Source: JBFHFS01 sp041583495
Lineage (GTDB): Bacteria; Bacteroidota; Bacteroidia; Bacteroidales; Marinilabiliaceae
Length of the DNA stretch: 29,078 bases
Assembly: GCA_041583495.1 (NCBI GenBank)
Contig: JBFHFS010000061.1
Coordinates: forward strand, 1-29,078
Direction of reading: 5' to 3'
A program made the position numbers and the translations under genes. Numbering within the stretch: position 1 is the stretch's first letter; every line of letters begins with the position of its first letter. Below the pieces are notes generated by a model. The model saw nothing but the letters and a program-made list of their open reading frames with translations, was not told the origin of the DNA and searched no databases. Below are positions 16,480 to 24,430 of this stretch, piece by piece.

Positions 16480-17805
16480 CTATCTGTCTTTATTTGCGGG
16501 GATTGTGAACACAAACTTACTTCCTATGTCGGGTTGACTTTCAACCCATATTTCTCCGCCATGTTTTTCAATAAACTCCTTGCAAATAAACAGTCCTAAG
16601 CCCGTACCCGCCTCCTTCTCGGTTCCTTCTGTTGATATGCTTTTGTTCAAATCGAACAAATGAGATTGCTTCTCTTTTGAAATCCCGACTCCGTTATCTT
16701 CAACACTAATTTGGATAAACCGACTGTTCTCTGCATGTGCTTCTATTTTGATTACACCCTTATTTTCAGTGAATTTTATAGCGTTACTTAACAAATTCCT
16801 CAAAATAGTCGAAAACATATATTCGTCGGTATAAATGGAAATTTCTTTAGGGATTTCAGTGGTTATGGTTATGGCCTTATTTAGGGCGGATAGGTGCAGT
16901 AAATCAACTGTTTGTGTGGCTAATAAATATAAATTTTTGTACTCCGGTTTAAAATCAATAGTTCCTTTTTGTGTTCGAGACCAAATGAGCAGGTTGTCAA
17001 GCAGTTTGTGTGTGTTTTCAATGCTGGAATAAATAATTTTCAGGTATTCTTTTTTCTCTACATCATCCAAAATGTCGTAATCTCTACTCAATAGCTCTGA
17101 AAACCCAAGCATTGAATTAAAAGGGTTGATTAAATCGTGTGCGATAATCGAAAAGAATTTATCTTTTGTTTTGTTTATTTCTTCAAGTTCTGCATTCGCT
17201 ATTTTCAGGTTCTTCTCGGCTGTCTGAAGTTCCTGTGTGTGTTTCGAGAGGGTAATATTTGCCTTTTCATATATGCCCATGAATATTTTTATGACCACCA
17301 GTGTGCCTGCGAATAAAATGCAATGCGACACGATGATGTCAATATATCTTTCGGTATTGGAGGAATAGCCATATACCAATTCGGGGAAAAAATATTCAAC
17401 AGAGAGAACGGCTACTATCGTTAAGAAATAGAGGAGTATAAAAGTGTTTTTTTTTCCGGGCATGGTTGTTAGCAGCACGATTAGAAAAAACATCGAAAAG
17501 TACTGAAATCCGCCCTGCGATCCCGCATTAATAAACCAACTGATAGGAAAGAATATGAAGAGGAGGTAGGATAGGCTTAATCGGGATACTAAATGAAAAT
17601 TCTTATTTCGGTAGGAAAGTGCCAGCAAGGCAATAAAAACCGCGAAACTTGCAAAAGGAAATATATAGGTAAAGGAATTTAAGCCTGTGAAATAATTTGA
17701 TAAGCCTGTAAAGGCTGTCAAGCTTATGCCGGCCAGAAAAGTGGCATTAAAAATTCGATGCTGAACGGTAAGGTTTTGTCCCTTAGGTGGCGTTGTTATC
17801 ATCAT
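16480..17805 (-). CDS. Membrane-bound sensor histidine kinase (orphan)
   Basis: A protein of about 441 aa. The N-terminal 180 residues hold roughly six hydrophobic helices with no large periplasmic sensor loop, so the input is probably sensed in or at the membrane. A short coiled-coil (about 185-215) leads to the HisKA domain with the phospho-acceptor in FFSIIAHDLINPFNSMLGFS (His224). The HATPase_c domain has the N box NLLSNAIKFTENKG, G1 box VEDNGVGIS (about 369-377) and G2 box GTGLGLFICKEF (about 401-412). All catalytic boxes are intact. GTG at 17808 and two ATGs at 17805 and 17802 are possible starts; ATG 17805 is chosen. No response regulator gene lies nearby, so its partner is elsewhere. 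It could control the surrounding glycan genes, but nothing in the sequence proves that. Confidence 0.92.
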   Translation of the reverse strand: MMITTPPKGQNLTVQHRIFNATFLAGISLTAFTGLSNYFTGLNSFTYIFPFASFAVFIALLALSYRNKNFHLVSRLSLSYLLFIFFPISWFINAGSQGGFQYFSMFFLIVLLTTMPGKKNTFILLYFLTIVAVLSVEYFFPELVYGYSSNTERYIDIIVSHCILFAGTLVVIKIFMGIYEKANITLSKHTQELQTAEKNLKIANAELEEINKTKDKFFSIIAHDLINPFNSMLGFSELLSRDYDILDDVEKKEYLKIIYSSIENTHKLLDNLLIWSRTQKGTIDFKPEYKNLYLLATQTVDLLHLSALNKAITITTEIPKEISIYTDEYMFSTILRNLLSNAIKFTENKGVIKIEAHAENSRFIQISVEDNGVGISKEKQSHLFDLNKSISTEGTEKEAGTGLGLFICKEFIEKHGGEIWVESQPDIGSKFVFTIPANKDR

Positions 17806-18037
17806 CACTATTTTCCGGTTAAAAATAGTATTATTTTTTATGTGCTCAAGCGGCCGTGATGGCGGGGCTCATTTTTCTGAAAACCCGGGCCACAGTGCTG
17901 GATGCATTGAATGCCTTTAATGAGTTGTTTTATTCCACATTATTCAAAAGGCACAAATTCAAAACCGGCGATAGCATAAAAAACAAAATTCTATCCCAGA
18001 TTACGGGGTGTGTTGCCATGCCCATAAATGTTTGGGT

Positions 18038-18064
18038 CGGGCTGCCTGTTTCCAGGGCAGCCCG
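18038..18064 (-). terminator. GC-rich hairpin after the DUF4038 gene
   Basis: CGGGCTGCC and GGCAGCCCG form a perfect 9-bp stem with a 9-nt loop, 27 nt past the stop of the GH140-like gene at 18091. It is the strongest hairpin in the 17806-18090 gap. No T-run follows on the minus strand, so it would be a non-classical terminator or an RNA-stabilising 3' end. Confidence 0.4.
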
Positions 18065-18090
18065 GCCAAAGTAAGATCTGTAACCCGACA

Positions 18091-19461
18091 TTAATTTTTA
18101 AGCCCGGGTATTTTATAGCGTGCTTTCTTATCCATTATTATTAACACAAAATCGCGTCCTCTGCCAACCGACCCTGGTTTAAATTCTCGTTGGTCTGAAA
18201 CATTAAAGGTGCCTATTTTTTTTGACCGGCCATCCCGCGGGTTAAACCAGCAGGCTACAACCTTTTTAGCATCAGTTTTTGACAAATCAGGCGTAATGGG
18301 CTTTCCCATAGGGGTGTATATTAGCAAACAGTCGTTCCGGATACTTCTGGCTGCAACGATAAACGCTGAATCTTTTTTGTTTTCATTCAGGATAAGAGTT
18401 TGGTCATTTACCATTTTTTGCCACGAAAATGATTGCAGCAGACTCTTCAGGAAAATGAGTTGACCTGATCCGGGCAGGTTGAGCGCTTCTTTCCAATATC
18501 TCCTGGGTCCGTTATTAGGCTCCTTTCCGGGGCTAAACATTTGCCAGATGTCATGGCAACCATAGGTATAACCGGCGCCGCCGGCAAGCATGGTCCAGTA
18601 AGCCGCACTCCGCACGTCCGTGTCGTCCATCCATCCATAAAGTCTGGGGTTAAAACGGTCGGGAATGTCTTCATACCGTGGCTCTCCATTGACTACCGGA
18701 CGAAGCGGAACGACATTCGCCCCTTTCCAAACATTCTCAAAATCAAATTGGGTGCGATCGTGACCTGTTTGGAACAGATCAATGTCGAGCCACTCCTCGT
18801 TAAAAAAATTACTGGCCAGGTTGGGTGCTGATGGGTGTAAGGTTATCAGGTGCAGATTATCATAATTGCGTATTCCCTGAGCCATATTGTTAATGATGGC
18901 CCTATCCTCATCGTTTTCGGGCCAGCGGTCGCCACCAAGGATCCATATAATATTGGTTTTACTTGCATATCTTTTGGCCAATAGTTCACCAAACAGCGTT
19001 GCATTTTCAGGGGTGAATATTTCCGGCCCTACGCCATCGGCTTTATGGTATTTATCGCCCCAGGTGGGCAGTAAACCAATATACATACCGAGTCCACCTG
19101 CTTTATCAATTACATAGTCGACCAGCTTAAAATATTTCTCGTTTATTTTGGTCGGGTCATTGTTAATTAATGGCTGATATCCATAGGCATTTGGGGTATT
19201 TAAACCATCTAGTTCGGCTAGGATAACTGTTTGAATGACAGTAAATCCTTTCTTGGCCCTATTCGTTAGGTACAAGTTAATCTCTTCTTCGGTTAATCGA
19301 TGAATGAGCTCCCATGCAGTTCCTCCCAACCAGAAAAAGGGTTCGTTATCCTGGGTGACGATAAACTTCTGATTATCCGATATTTTCAACACGGGGAGTT
19401 CCTGCCCTCTAACTAAAACGGCAAAAAAGCCTATTATTAAAAACAGTATTGTTTTTTTCAT
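18091..19461 (-). CDS. DUF4038/GH140-like secreted glycoside hydrolase
   Basis: A 456-aa protein with a signal peptide (MKKTILFLIIGFFAVLVRGQ). The DUF4038 region (about 30-335) begins with the family hallmark FFWLGGTAWELIHRLTEEE (42-60) and GFTVIQTVILAE. This family includes GH140 apiosidases, endo-acting enzymes on rhamnogalacturonan-II side chains, and related hydrolases. Candidate catalytic acids are Asp178 in IIWILGGDRWPEND and Glu260 in PVVNGEPRYE, each at the end of a predicted barrel strand. The C-terminal 95 residues match the small beta-sandwich 'putative collagen-binding' domain (PF12904) usually paired with DUF4038. The start ATG 19461 follows GGAGG at one-base spacing, and TATTTTTG at 19488-19495 is a perfect -7 promoter match. 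Family is confident; apiose as substrate is not established. Confidence 0.88.
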   Translation of the reverse strand: MKKTILFLIIGFFAVLVRGQELPVLKISDNQKFIVTQDNEPFFWLGGTAWELIHRLTEEEINLYLTNRAKKGFTVIQTVILAELDGLNTPNAYGYQPLINNDPTKINEKYFKLVDYVIDKAGGLGMYIGLLPTWGDKYHKADGVGPEIFTPENATLFGELLAKRYASKTNIIWILGGDRWPENDEDRAIINNMAQGIRNYDNLHLITLHPSAPNLASNFFNEEWLDIDLFQTGHDRTQFDFENVWKGANVVPLRPVVNGEPRYEDIPDRFNPRLYGWMDDTDVRSAAYWTMLAGGAGYTYGCHDIWQMFSPGKEPNNGPRRYWKEALNLPGSGQLIFLKSLLQSFSWQKMVNDQTLILNENKKDSAFIVAARSIRNDCLLIYTPMGKPITPDLSKTDAKKVVACWFNPRDGRSKKIGTFNVSDQREFKPGSVGRGRDFVLIIMDKKARYKIPGLKN

Positions 19462-19487
19462 GCCTCCTTTTTTAGATGTGTTTAGGA

Positions 19488-19495
19488 CAAAAATA
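19488..19495 (-). promoter_or_regulatory. Bacteroidota -7 promoter element (TATTTTTG)
   Basis: On the minus strand the sequence matches the Bacteroidota -7 consensus TAnnTTTG exactly, 27-34 nt upstream of the GH140-like start at 19461. No clear TTG -33 box is seen at the usual distance, so confidence is moderate. Confidence 0.45.
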
Positions 19496-19599
19496 TGGCT
19501 ATAGTTTAATCATTCATTTTTGGGTTCTATGAAATACCATATTGGGGATTTGGGATTTAACGATAAATTTAATCTTTTATTGTTTTGAATCACAAGCGC

Positions 19600-19810
19600 T
19601 ATTTGGGGTGCATATGGAACATTGGTCGGGAAGCAACCAACCACAGAGCGCCAAAATCAGGAGGCTTTGTTAGTCTGCCGTAACCGCCAGAAAAACAATT
19701 CGGTATTGCGACGTGGTGTTGCAACGGTTCGGGTTTTTGGGCGATGGCACAGCTCTCACTTGTCAGGTTACAAGCTAAGAACAATGGAACGCTTAAGGCT
19801 TCCAAACTAG
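19600..19810. other. GC-richer island of unknown nature in a 380-bp gap
   Basis: The gap 19462-19842 is AT-rich except for about 19610-19810, which is visibly GC-richer than both flanks. It is open on both strands over about 60 codons (for example minus strand NCFSGGYGRLTKPPDFGALW). The double-strand openness and lack of recognisable protein pattern argue against a normal gene. The stretch GCAACGGTTCGGGT at about 19727-19740 recurs with one mismatch as GCAACGGTTTGGGT at about 15421-15434. It may be part of a dispersed repeat or cassette-like element. Confidence 0.3.
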
Positions 19811-19842
19811 TATGCTTCCAACGACCTGTGCCTTGATGCTTT

Positions 19843-20730
19843 TTACAAATCTTTAATCCATTTTGCTATTATGCCGGAAACCTGTTCCCCACTGCTTTTA
19901 TTTAAATGAACACCATCCGTATATTTTAAATCTTTCTTCAATATGGTCAGATCCAGATATCCGGTTGCCTTATCCTTTGCCGGCTGAATAGTTTGGTCAA
20001 ATTTTGGCATAAGCGTATCCTCTATCTCCTTTAAGTCAGGGTGGACTGGCAACCGAACAAGATATACCTTCCCATATTGGTTCAAAAAGTCAATGGTTTT
20101 CAATAAATATAAAAAGCGCGTGTTTGAAAAGTGATAGTAGTTAATCTTGTCCTGATAATCTTTCATGGTAAACTCGGTTCTTCTTTTCACCCCATTCTCA
20201 TCTAACGAAACCTCTAACCAACCATTATCGTGCAAAAAGGCGGATGATTTTTTGAATAGTATTGTATAGTATTGTCCTTCAAAGTATTTAATAAGATATT
20301 TTAAGTTTGGGTTTTGACAAACATTGGTAATGTCATGCAGGAAGAATTTGTTTTCTCTGAATTTTAATAAATTATCCGGGTCCTCATTGTTTGAGCAAAT
20401 GCTCCAGGCATCAATTGTTACAATAAATAGGTTGTCTTTCACCCTTTTGTCTAATTTTGCTTTTATACTATTCAAATATACCTCTCCGTAGGGGCTTGCA
20501 TAGATGGCAAAAGCATAATTATAAAACTCCTTATGGAGGCTTTCTTTAAGTATGTGTGGCTGTATTCCCTGAGCAGCTTTGGATGTGCCAATTATTAAAT
20601 TTGTCTTTTCTGGAGTAGCCAGTTTAAGATAGTAGGAATCTGAATATCCATCCGCTAAGGATAATATGTAAAACATAATTCCTAGAACGGCAGAGGAAAA
20701 GAGTATTATATGTAGAATAAATTTCTTCAT
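19843..20730 (-). CDS. Membrane-anchored SGNH-like protein, partner of the MBOAT
   Basis: A 295-aa protein from ATG 20730, one nucleotide after the MBOAT stop (TGA-C-ATG), implying translational coupling. One N-terminal helix (about 4-25) anchors a soluble domain outside the cytoplasm. NLIIGTSKAAQGIQP (44-58, Ser50) matches block I of the SGNH/GDSL fold as seen in AlgJ/AlgX/DltD-type proteins, and LKYTDGVHLNKSSGEQ (269-284; Asp272, His275) supplies the C-terminal Asp-x-x-His pair. Such proteins work with an MBOAT to move acyl groups (usually acetyl) onto a cell-surface or secreted polysaccharide. The catalytic triad appears intact. An alternative upstream start at 20772 would overlap the MBOAT gene and put polar residues before the helix. 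Confidence 0.78.
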   Translation of the reverse strand: MKKFILHIILFSSAVLGIMFYILSLADGYSDSYYLKLATPEKTNLIIGTSKAAQGIQPHILKESLHKEFYNYAFAIYASPYGEVYLNSIKAKLDKRVKDNLFIVTIDAWSICSNNEDPDNLLKFRENKFFLHDITNVCQNPNLKYLIKYFEGQYYTILFKKSSAFLHDNGWLEVSLDENGVKRRTEFTMKDYQDKINYYHFSNTRFLYLLKTIDFLNQYGKVYLVRLPVHPDLKEIEDTLMPKFDQTIQPAKDKATGYLDLTILKKDLKYTDGVHLNKSSGEQVSGIIAKWIKDL

Positions 20731-20731
20731 G

Positions 20732-22180
20732 TCAGAATTGAAAATATATAAATTCCTGCTGCTTTGCCCCAAATAAAAACACCATTAGAATCACTAAAAA
20801 GCACATCGCCCATTGTGTGAAATTTTTACTGCCACTCAAATAGATGGGGACTTCTTTTGTTCTTCCAATCCATTCGATTACAACCATTACAAAAATGAGA
20901 AGTAGGGTAATAAATGCTTTTTCTATACCAACCCCAAAAACATAAGGCATTGTGAATAATGAATAAGAGAATATATTAGAAATGTAAGCAAACGCTATTG
21001 GTAAATCATCTGCCCGAAAAAATATCCAGGCAAAAACGGCCAGCCCAAAAGTTATTCCCATTTGGAGCAGTTCTTTAATTGACGGGAACCCTTTCCCTTC
21101 TTTTACGGGCTCTAAATATCTGCGATTCTTTTTGGCAAGCATTAAAGGAAGAAAAAAACAGGCATTTATAAAGCCCCAGATTAGGAAATTCCACTTTGCA
21201 CCATGCCAAAAACCACTTACCATGAAAACAATAAAGATATTTCTGATGGTCATCCGGGTGTGACCTCTGCTTCCTCCAAGTGGGATATACAGATAATCTC
21301 TGAACCAGGTGTTTAATGAAATATGCCACCTTCTCCAGAATTCTCCAAAATCTCTTGAGAAATAAGGATAAGCAAAGTTTTGTTTTAGCCTGAAGCCAAA
21401 TAATCGTGCGGTTCCGATGGCAATATCCGAGTATCCGGAAAAGTCGCCATAGATTTGAAATGCGAATAAAACTGCTCCCAGCAATAGGGTGCTGCCCGAA
21501 TAATTCGAATAATCATCAAATATCTCGTTTATTATCAGAGCACAATTATCGGCTATCACAATTTTCTTAAACAATCCCCACACTATTTGTGATATCCCTT
21601 GAAGCGCGTTGTTATACTCAAAATGCCGTTTCCGGAAAAGCTGGGGTAATAGATTGGTGGCTCTCTCTATGGGTCCTGCAACTAATTGAGGGAAGAAACT
21701 CACAAATGCCGAAAAAGCAATAAAGTCTTTAGTCGGTTCAAGTTTTCGTTTAAAAACATCAATAGAATAACTTAATGTTTGGAAGGTATAAAAGCTTATG
21801 CCTACCGGTAAAATAATGTTGAGTGAATTGGCTTGAATTTCAGTTCCAAAGAATGAAAAAGCCGAGATAAAGCTGTCCAGGAAAAAATTGAAGTATTTGA
21901 AGAAACCAAGAAATCCAAGGTTTACGATTATGCTTGTGTATAGAAGAATTTTCCTTTTTGTCTGGTTCGCTTGTTTAAAAAGTTTGAGACCCACAAAATA
22001 GTCAACAAGGGTACTGAATAAAATCAGTGATAAAAATCGCCAATCCCACCATCCATAAAACAAATAGCTGGCAACAACTAATAGTAAATTTTGAAGTTTG
22101 AGATTATTGTTTGTAAGAAACCAATAAAGGACAAATACTACAGGTAAAAATATTGCAAAGTCAATAGAGTTAAAGAGCAT
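20732..22180 (-). CDS. MBOAT-family O-acyltransferase (AlgI/DltB type)
   Basis: A 482-aa polytopic membrane protein of the MBOAT family. These enzymes pass acyl groups across the membrane to polysaccharide or teichoic-acid acceptors. Hallmarks are MLFNSIDFAIFLPVVFVLYW at the N-terminus, FPQLVAGPIERATNLLPQ (163-180), FWRRWHISLNTWFRDYLYIP (281-300, including His286) and SGFWHGAKWNFLIWG (322-336) with the catalytic His326. About ten or more hydrophobic helices span the chain and the length is typical of AlgI homologues (around 470-500 aa). It precedes the SGNH-like gene by one nucleotide. No polysaccharide synthase is within the window, so the acceptor may be made elsewhere on the chromosome. 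Family call is secure. Confidence 0.93.
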   Translation of the reverse strand: MLFNSIDFAIFLPVVFVLYWFLTNNNLKLQNLLLVVASYLFYGWWDWRFLSLILFSTLVDYFVGLKLFKQANQTKRKILLYTSIIVNLGFLGFFKYFNFFLDSFISAFSFFGTEIQANSLNIILPVGISFYTFQTLSYSIDVFKRKLEPTKDFIAFSAFVSFFPQLVAGPIERATNLLPQLFRKRHFEYNNALQGISQIVWGLFKKIVIADNCALIINEIFDDYSNYSGSTLLLGAVLFAFQIYGDFSGYSDIAIGTARLFGFRLKQNFAYPYFSRDFGEFWRRWHISLNTWFRDYLYIPLGGSRGHTRMTIRNIFIVFMVSGFWHGAKWNFLIWGFINACFFLPLMLAKKNRRYLEPVKEGKGFPSIKELLQMGITFGLAVFAWIFFRADDLPIAFAYISNIFSYSLFTMPYVFGVGIEKAFITLLLIFVMVVIEWIGRTKEVPIYLSGSKNFTQWAMCFLVILMVFLFGAKQQEFIYFQF

Positions 22181-22569
22181 AAATTAGGTCTATTCTTTTA
22201 ATGTTTGTTATTGCACCATCGTTTCACCCGGCATGAAGGCTTATTGAATAACTTCAGGCATCGCATTTATACTGACCATATTTTTTTTATAAATGTAATT
22301 ATATTCCGCGGTATTGAGATGTTTTGTATTTGTTTTTGTTGGGGTAAAAGGGTTAAGCCTTGCAGGTTGACTTTCGCCGGCGGAATTTTTTCGCCTGTAT
22401 TAGGTCCGGGAAGAACCGCTCATGAAGGAGTGGTTTTGGCAGGTTCCCGGAAAACCAAAATATGGGAAGCGAATCAGCCATTCCCTTTATTGCCTTCGTA
22501 AAAGGCGGATGGATCGCAAATGAGGGGCTGGAGGTAATATTTAAGTTGAAGGTTGTAACTCTGTTATGT
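22181..22569. other. 389-bp gap with no supportable gene
   Basis: The gap lies between the MBOAT start and the MFS stop, both on the minus strand. It should contain the MBOAT promoter, but no exact TAnnTTTG match was found. A plus-strand frame (22205-22501) has no protein-like pattern. A CGCCGGCG palindrome near 22375 is the only local symmetry. Confidence 0.5.
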
Positions 22570-23760
22570 CTATTGGTTAATGCTTTTCTTTAAGGTGCTT
22601 AAGAAGAGAGATACTGTGGAGATGGATAGGGTCATGAAGACCAGGCCAACGATTAAAAGGGCCTGTTGCAGGGAGAGGGTGTCGCTTAGCCATCCAAAGA
22701 GAGGGGCAACAATGGCAAAAACGGCCCTGATCAGCAGGCTTCGTACCGACAGCACGGTGGCCCGGATTTCCGAGGGGGTGATTTGGTTAATGTAATCCTT
22801 TAACACAGGGGTGGCTATTCCTCTGGCTATGTAGAAGATGCCCAGAACCACAAAGAAAAGCGTGGCGCCCGTGGCCAGTCCGCCTGCCACAAACCCGGCG
22901 GTTATGAGGATGCTGGTGGCCATTACCGTTAGTTTCTTTCCCATTTTCTGCTCCAGCCTGGCCGATGAAAGGGTTATCATGCCAACCAGAAGGTTGAGGG
23001 CTGTGGCGGTTCCCCCAATCCATACCTCGGTAAAGCCGAATTCGTGCAACCGGAGTTGATAAACCCAGGCCATGGTTAGGGTACAGGCCCCCAGAATGGA
23101 GGAGTAGATGAGGTTCCATCGTAGCCGGATATTTTTTACCATGGCATAGTGAACCACCTTCAGAATGTCGCGGAATCCTGCCCGTCGTCTTTCACCATGT
23201 GTTGGGGGCTCTATCAGGGTAAGGGCCGCCGGGATAGCCATAAAGGCGATGCCGGTTTGAAAATAGAAGGGCAGGTGCAGGCTTATCTCGGCCAGTGCAC
23301 CTCCTGCCAGACCTGCAAAGGCCTCCGAAAAGTTGCCAATGGAAAAGTTAATGCCCTCGTATTTTAGATACTGGTGTTCACGGCCGTCAGCCTTCAGCGA
23401 GTCGAAGAGCAGGGCTGAGTCGGCCCCCGACACAAAGCTCTGACCGATGCCCAGGGTCATCTCTGCCATCACAAACATCCAGAAGCCCCCGCCCAAAGAG
23501 TAAAAAAGAAAACCTGCTGTTCCCAATATCGCCCCCAGGATAAGCGTGACCTTTCGGCCCAGGAGGTCGGCCAGATAGCCCGATGGGACCTCGAAAATGA
23601 CGATGCTGATGCTGTAGATCGCTTTCAGCCGGAAGGCTTGTTCGTTGCTCAGTCCCATGTCGTTGTAAAACAACATGATGATGGGCATGGTGAGCATAAA
23701 CCATTTGGCCACCTTTATGATGTATAAGCGCAGTATGTTTCCACGGCAGGATGGGGCCAT
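22570..23760 (-). CDS. MFS transporter (DHA/exporter type)
   Basis: A major facilitator superfamily membrane protein of 396 aa from ATG 23760, with about twelve hydrophobic helices. The loop 2-3 signature appears as VPSGYLADLLGRKVTLILGA (about 60-79), with a second copy-like segment RLEQKMGKKLTVMATSI in the C-terminal half. Small exporters of this shape usually expel drugs or metabolites using the proton gradient, but substrate cannot be read from sequence. A TTG at 23778 would extend the protein by six residues; I reject it because a -7 promoter element (TACCTTTG, 23776-23783) overlaps that codon, so the transcript probably begins downstream of it. The gene is divergent from the YccF gene. 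Confidence 0.87.
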   Translation of the reverse strand: MAPSCRGNILRLYIIKVAKWFMLTMPIIMLFYNDMGLSNEQAFRLKAIYSISIVIFEVPSGYLADLLGRKVTLILGAILGTAGFLFYSLGGGFWMFVMAEMTLGIGQSFVSGADSALLFDSLKADGREHQYLKYEGINFSIGNFSEAFAGLAGGALAEISLHLPFYFQTGIAFMAIPAALTLIEPPTHGERRRAGFRDILKVVHYAMVKNIRLRWNLIYSSILGACTLTMAWVYQLRLHEFGFTEVWIGGTATALNLLVGMITLSSARLEQKMGKKLTVMATSILITAGFVAGGLATGATLFFVVLGIFYIARGIATPVLKDYINQITPSEIRATVLSVRSLLIRAVFAIVAPLFGWLSDTLSLQQALLIVGLVFMTLSISTVSLFLSTLKKSINQ

Positions 23761-23775
23761 TTGGTCTTTTGGCCA

Positions 23776-23783
23776 CAAAGGTA
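23776..23783 (-). promoter_or_regulatory. Bacteroidota -7 element (TACCTTTG) for the MFS gene
   Basis: An exact TAnnTTTG match on the minus strand ends 15 nt before the ATG at 23760 and overlaps the alternative TTG start. It would give a very short leader. No TTG box is seen at the usual -33 distance. Confidence 0.4.
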
Positions 23784-23886
23784 ATGAATAGCTTCAGGCT
23801 TTTCTGCCCGTGGATCAAAGAATTCCTCAATTCAAGGGTTCGGTGGGGTTAAACCAATCTCTTTTTCCAGGGAGGCCCCTTTCGGG

Positions 23887-23905
23887 GAATGGATATTATC
23901 CATTC
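23887..23905. promoter_or_regulatory. 19-bp palindrome between divergent genes, candidate operator
   Basis: GAATGGATA-T-TATCCATTC has perfect 9-bp arms around one base. It lies between the divergent MFS and YccF genes, about 104 bp from the MFS -7 element and 8 bp before TATCTTTA (23913-23920), a one-mismatch -7 element pointing toward YccF. This arrangement fits a repressor or activator site for a dimer. The regulator is not encoded in the window. Confidence 0.45.
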
Positions 23906-24016
23906 AAAGTGTTATCTTTAGTGCTGATTTGCATGAGTATGTATTTGCGGAAGGCTTAATTGGCAGAGCTTCCCGTTTTGAAGCACTCCGGCAGTGAACC
24001 CAAAAAAACGAACCTC

Positions 24017-24385
24017 ATGTCATTTATAGGCAACATCATCTGGCTGCTTTTTGGCGGTCTCATCGTAGCGGTGGAGTATCTCATCGCGAGTCTCCTGCTG
24101 ATAGTTACCATCATCGGCATTCCCTTTGGCATTCAAACCCTCAAGCTGGGGGTGTTGGCTCTGTGGCCCTTTGGCACAAAGGTGGTGCCCACCCGGTCGG
24201 CCGGAGGTTGTTTAAATACTTTTATGAATATTTTCTGGATCCTGATCGGGGGCATCTGGATTGCGGCCACTCATCTGATTTTTGGGCTGTTGCTGGCCAT
24301 CACCATCATTGGCATTCCCTTTGCCCGGCAGCACTTTAAGCTGGCCACATTGGCTCTAACTCCCTTTGGTTATAGAGTGGGGTAG
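24017..24385 (+). CDS. YccF-domain inner-membrane protein
   Basis: A 122-aa membrane protein with a duplicated YccF domain (PF03733). The two repeats are plain: TIIGIPFGIQTLKLGVLALW followed by PFG, and TIIGIPFARQHFKLATLALT followed by PFG, each preceded by a WLLFGG or WILIGG helix. The start is ATG 24017 (MSFIGNIIWLLFGG); a TTG at 23960 would add a non-conserved polar extension. Four hydrophobic segments are visible. The family is widespread in bacteria and has no established function. It is divergent from the MFS gene and convergent with the SDR gene (45-nt gap, no terminator seen). Confidence 0.9.
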   Translation: MSFIGNIIWLLFGGLIVAVEYLIASLLLIVTIIGIPFGIQTLKLGVLALWPFGTKVVPTRSAGGCLNTFMNIFWILIGGIWIAATHLIFGLLLAITIIGIPFARQHFKLATLALTPFGYRVG

Positions 24386-24430
24386 CAAAACCATCAGAGT
24401 CAGCATTCATACACCAAAGCAAACATTACT

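Noticed and set aside
17856..18074. 72-codon plus-strand frame between the kinase and DUF4038 genes
   Set aside because: No family resemblance or ribosome signal; its end crosses the GC-rich hairpin.
22205..22501. 98-codon plus-strand frame in the gap before the MBOAT gene
   Set aside because: Cys/Phe/Arg-rich composition without pattern, and no promoter or ribosome site.
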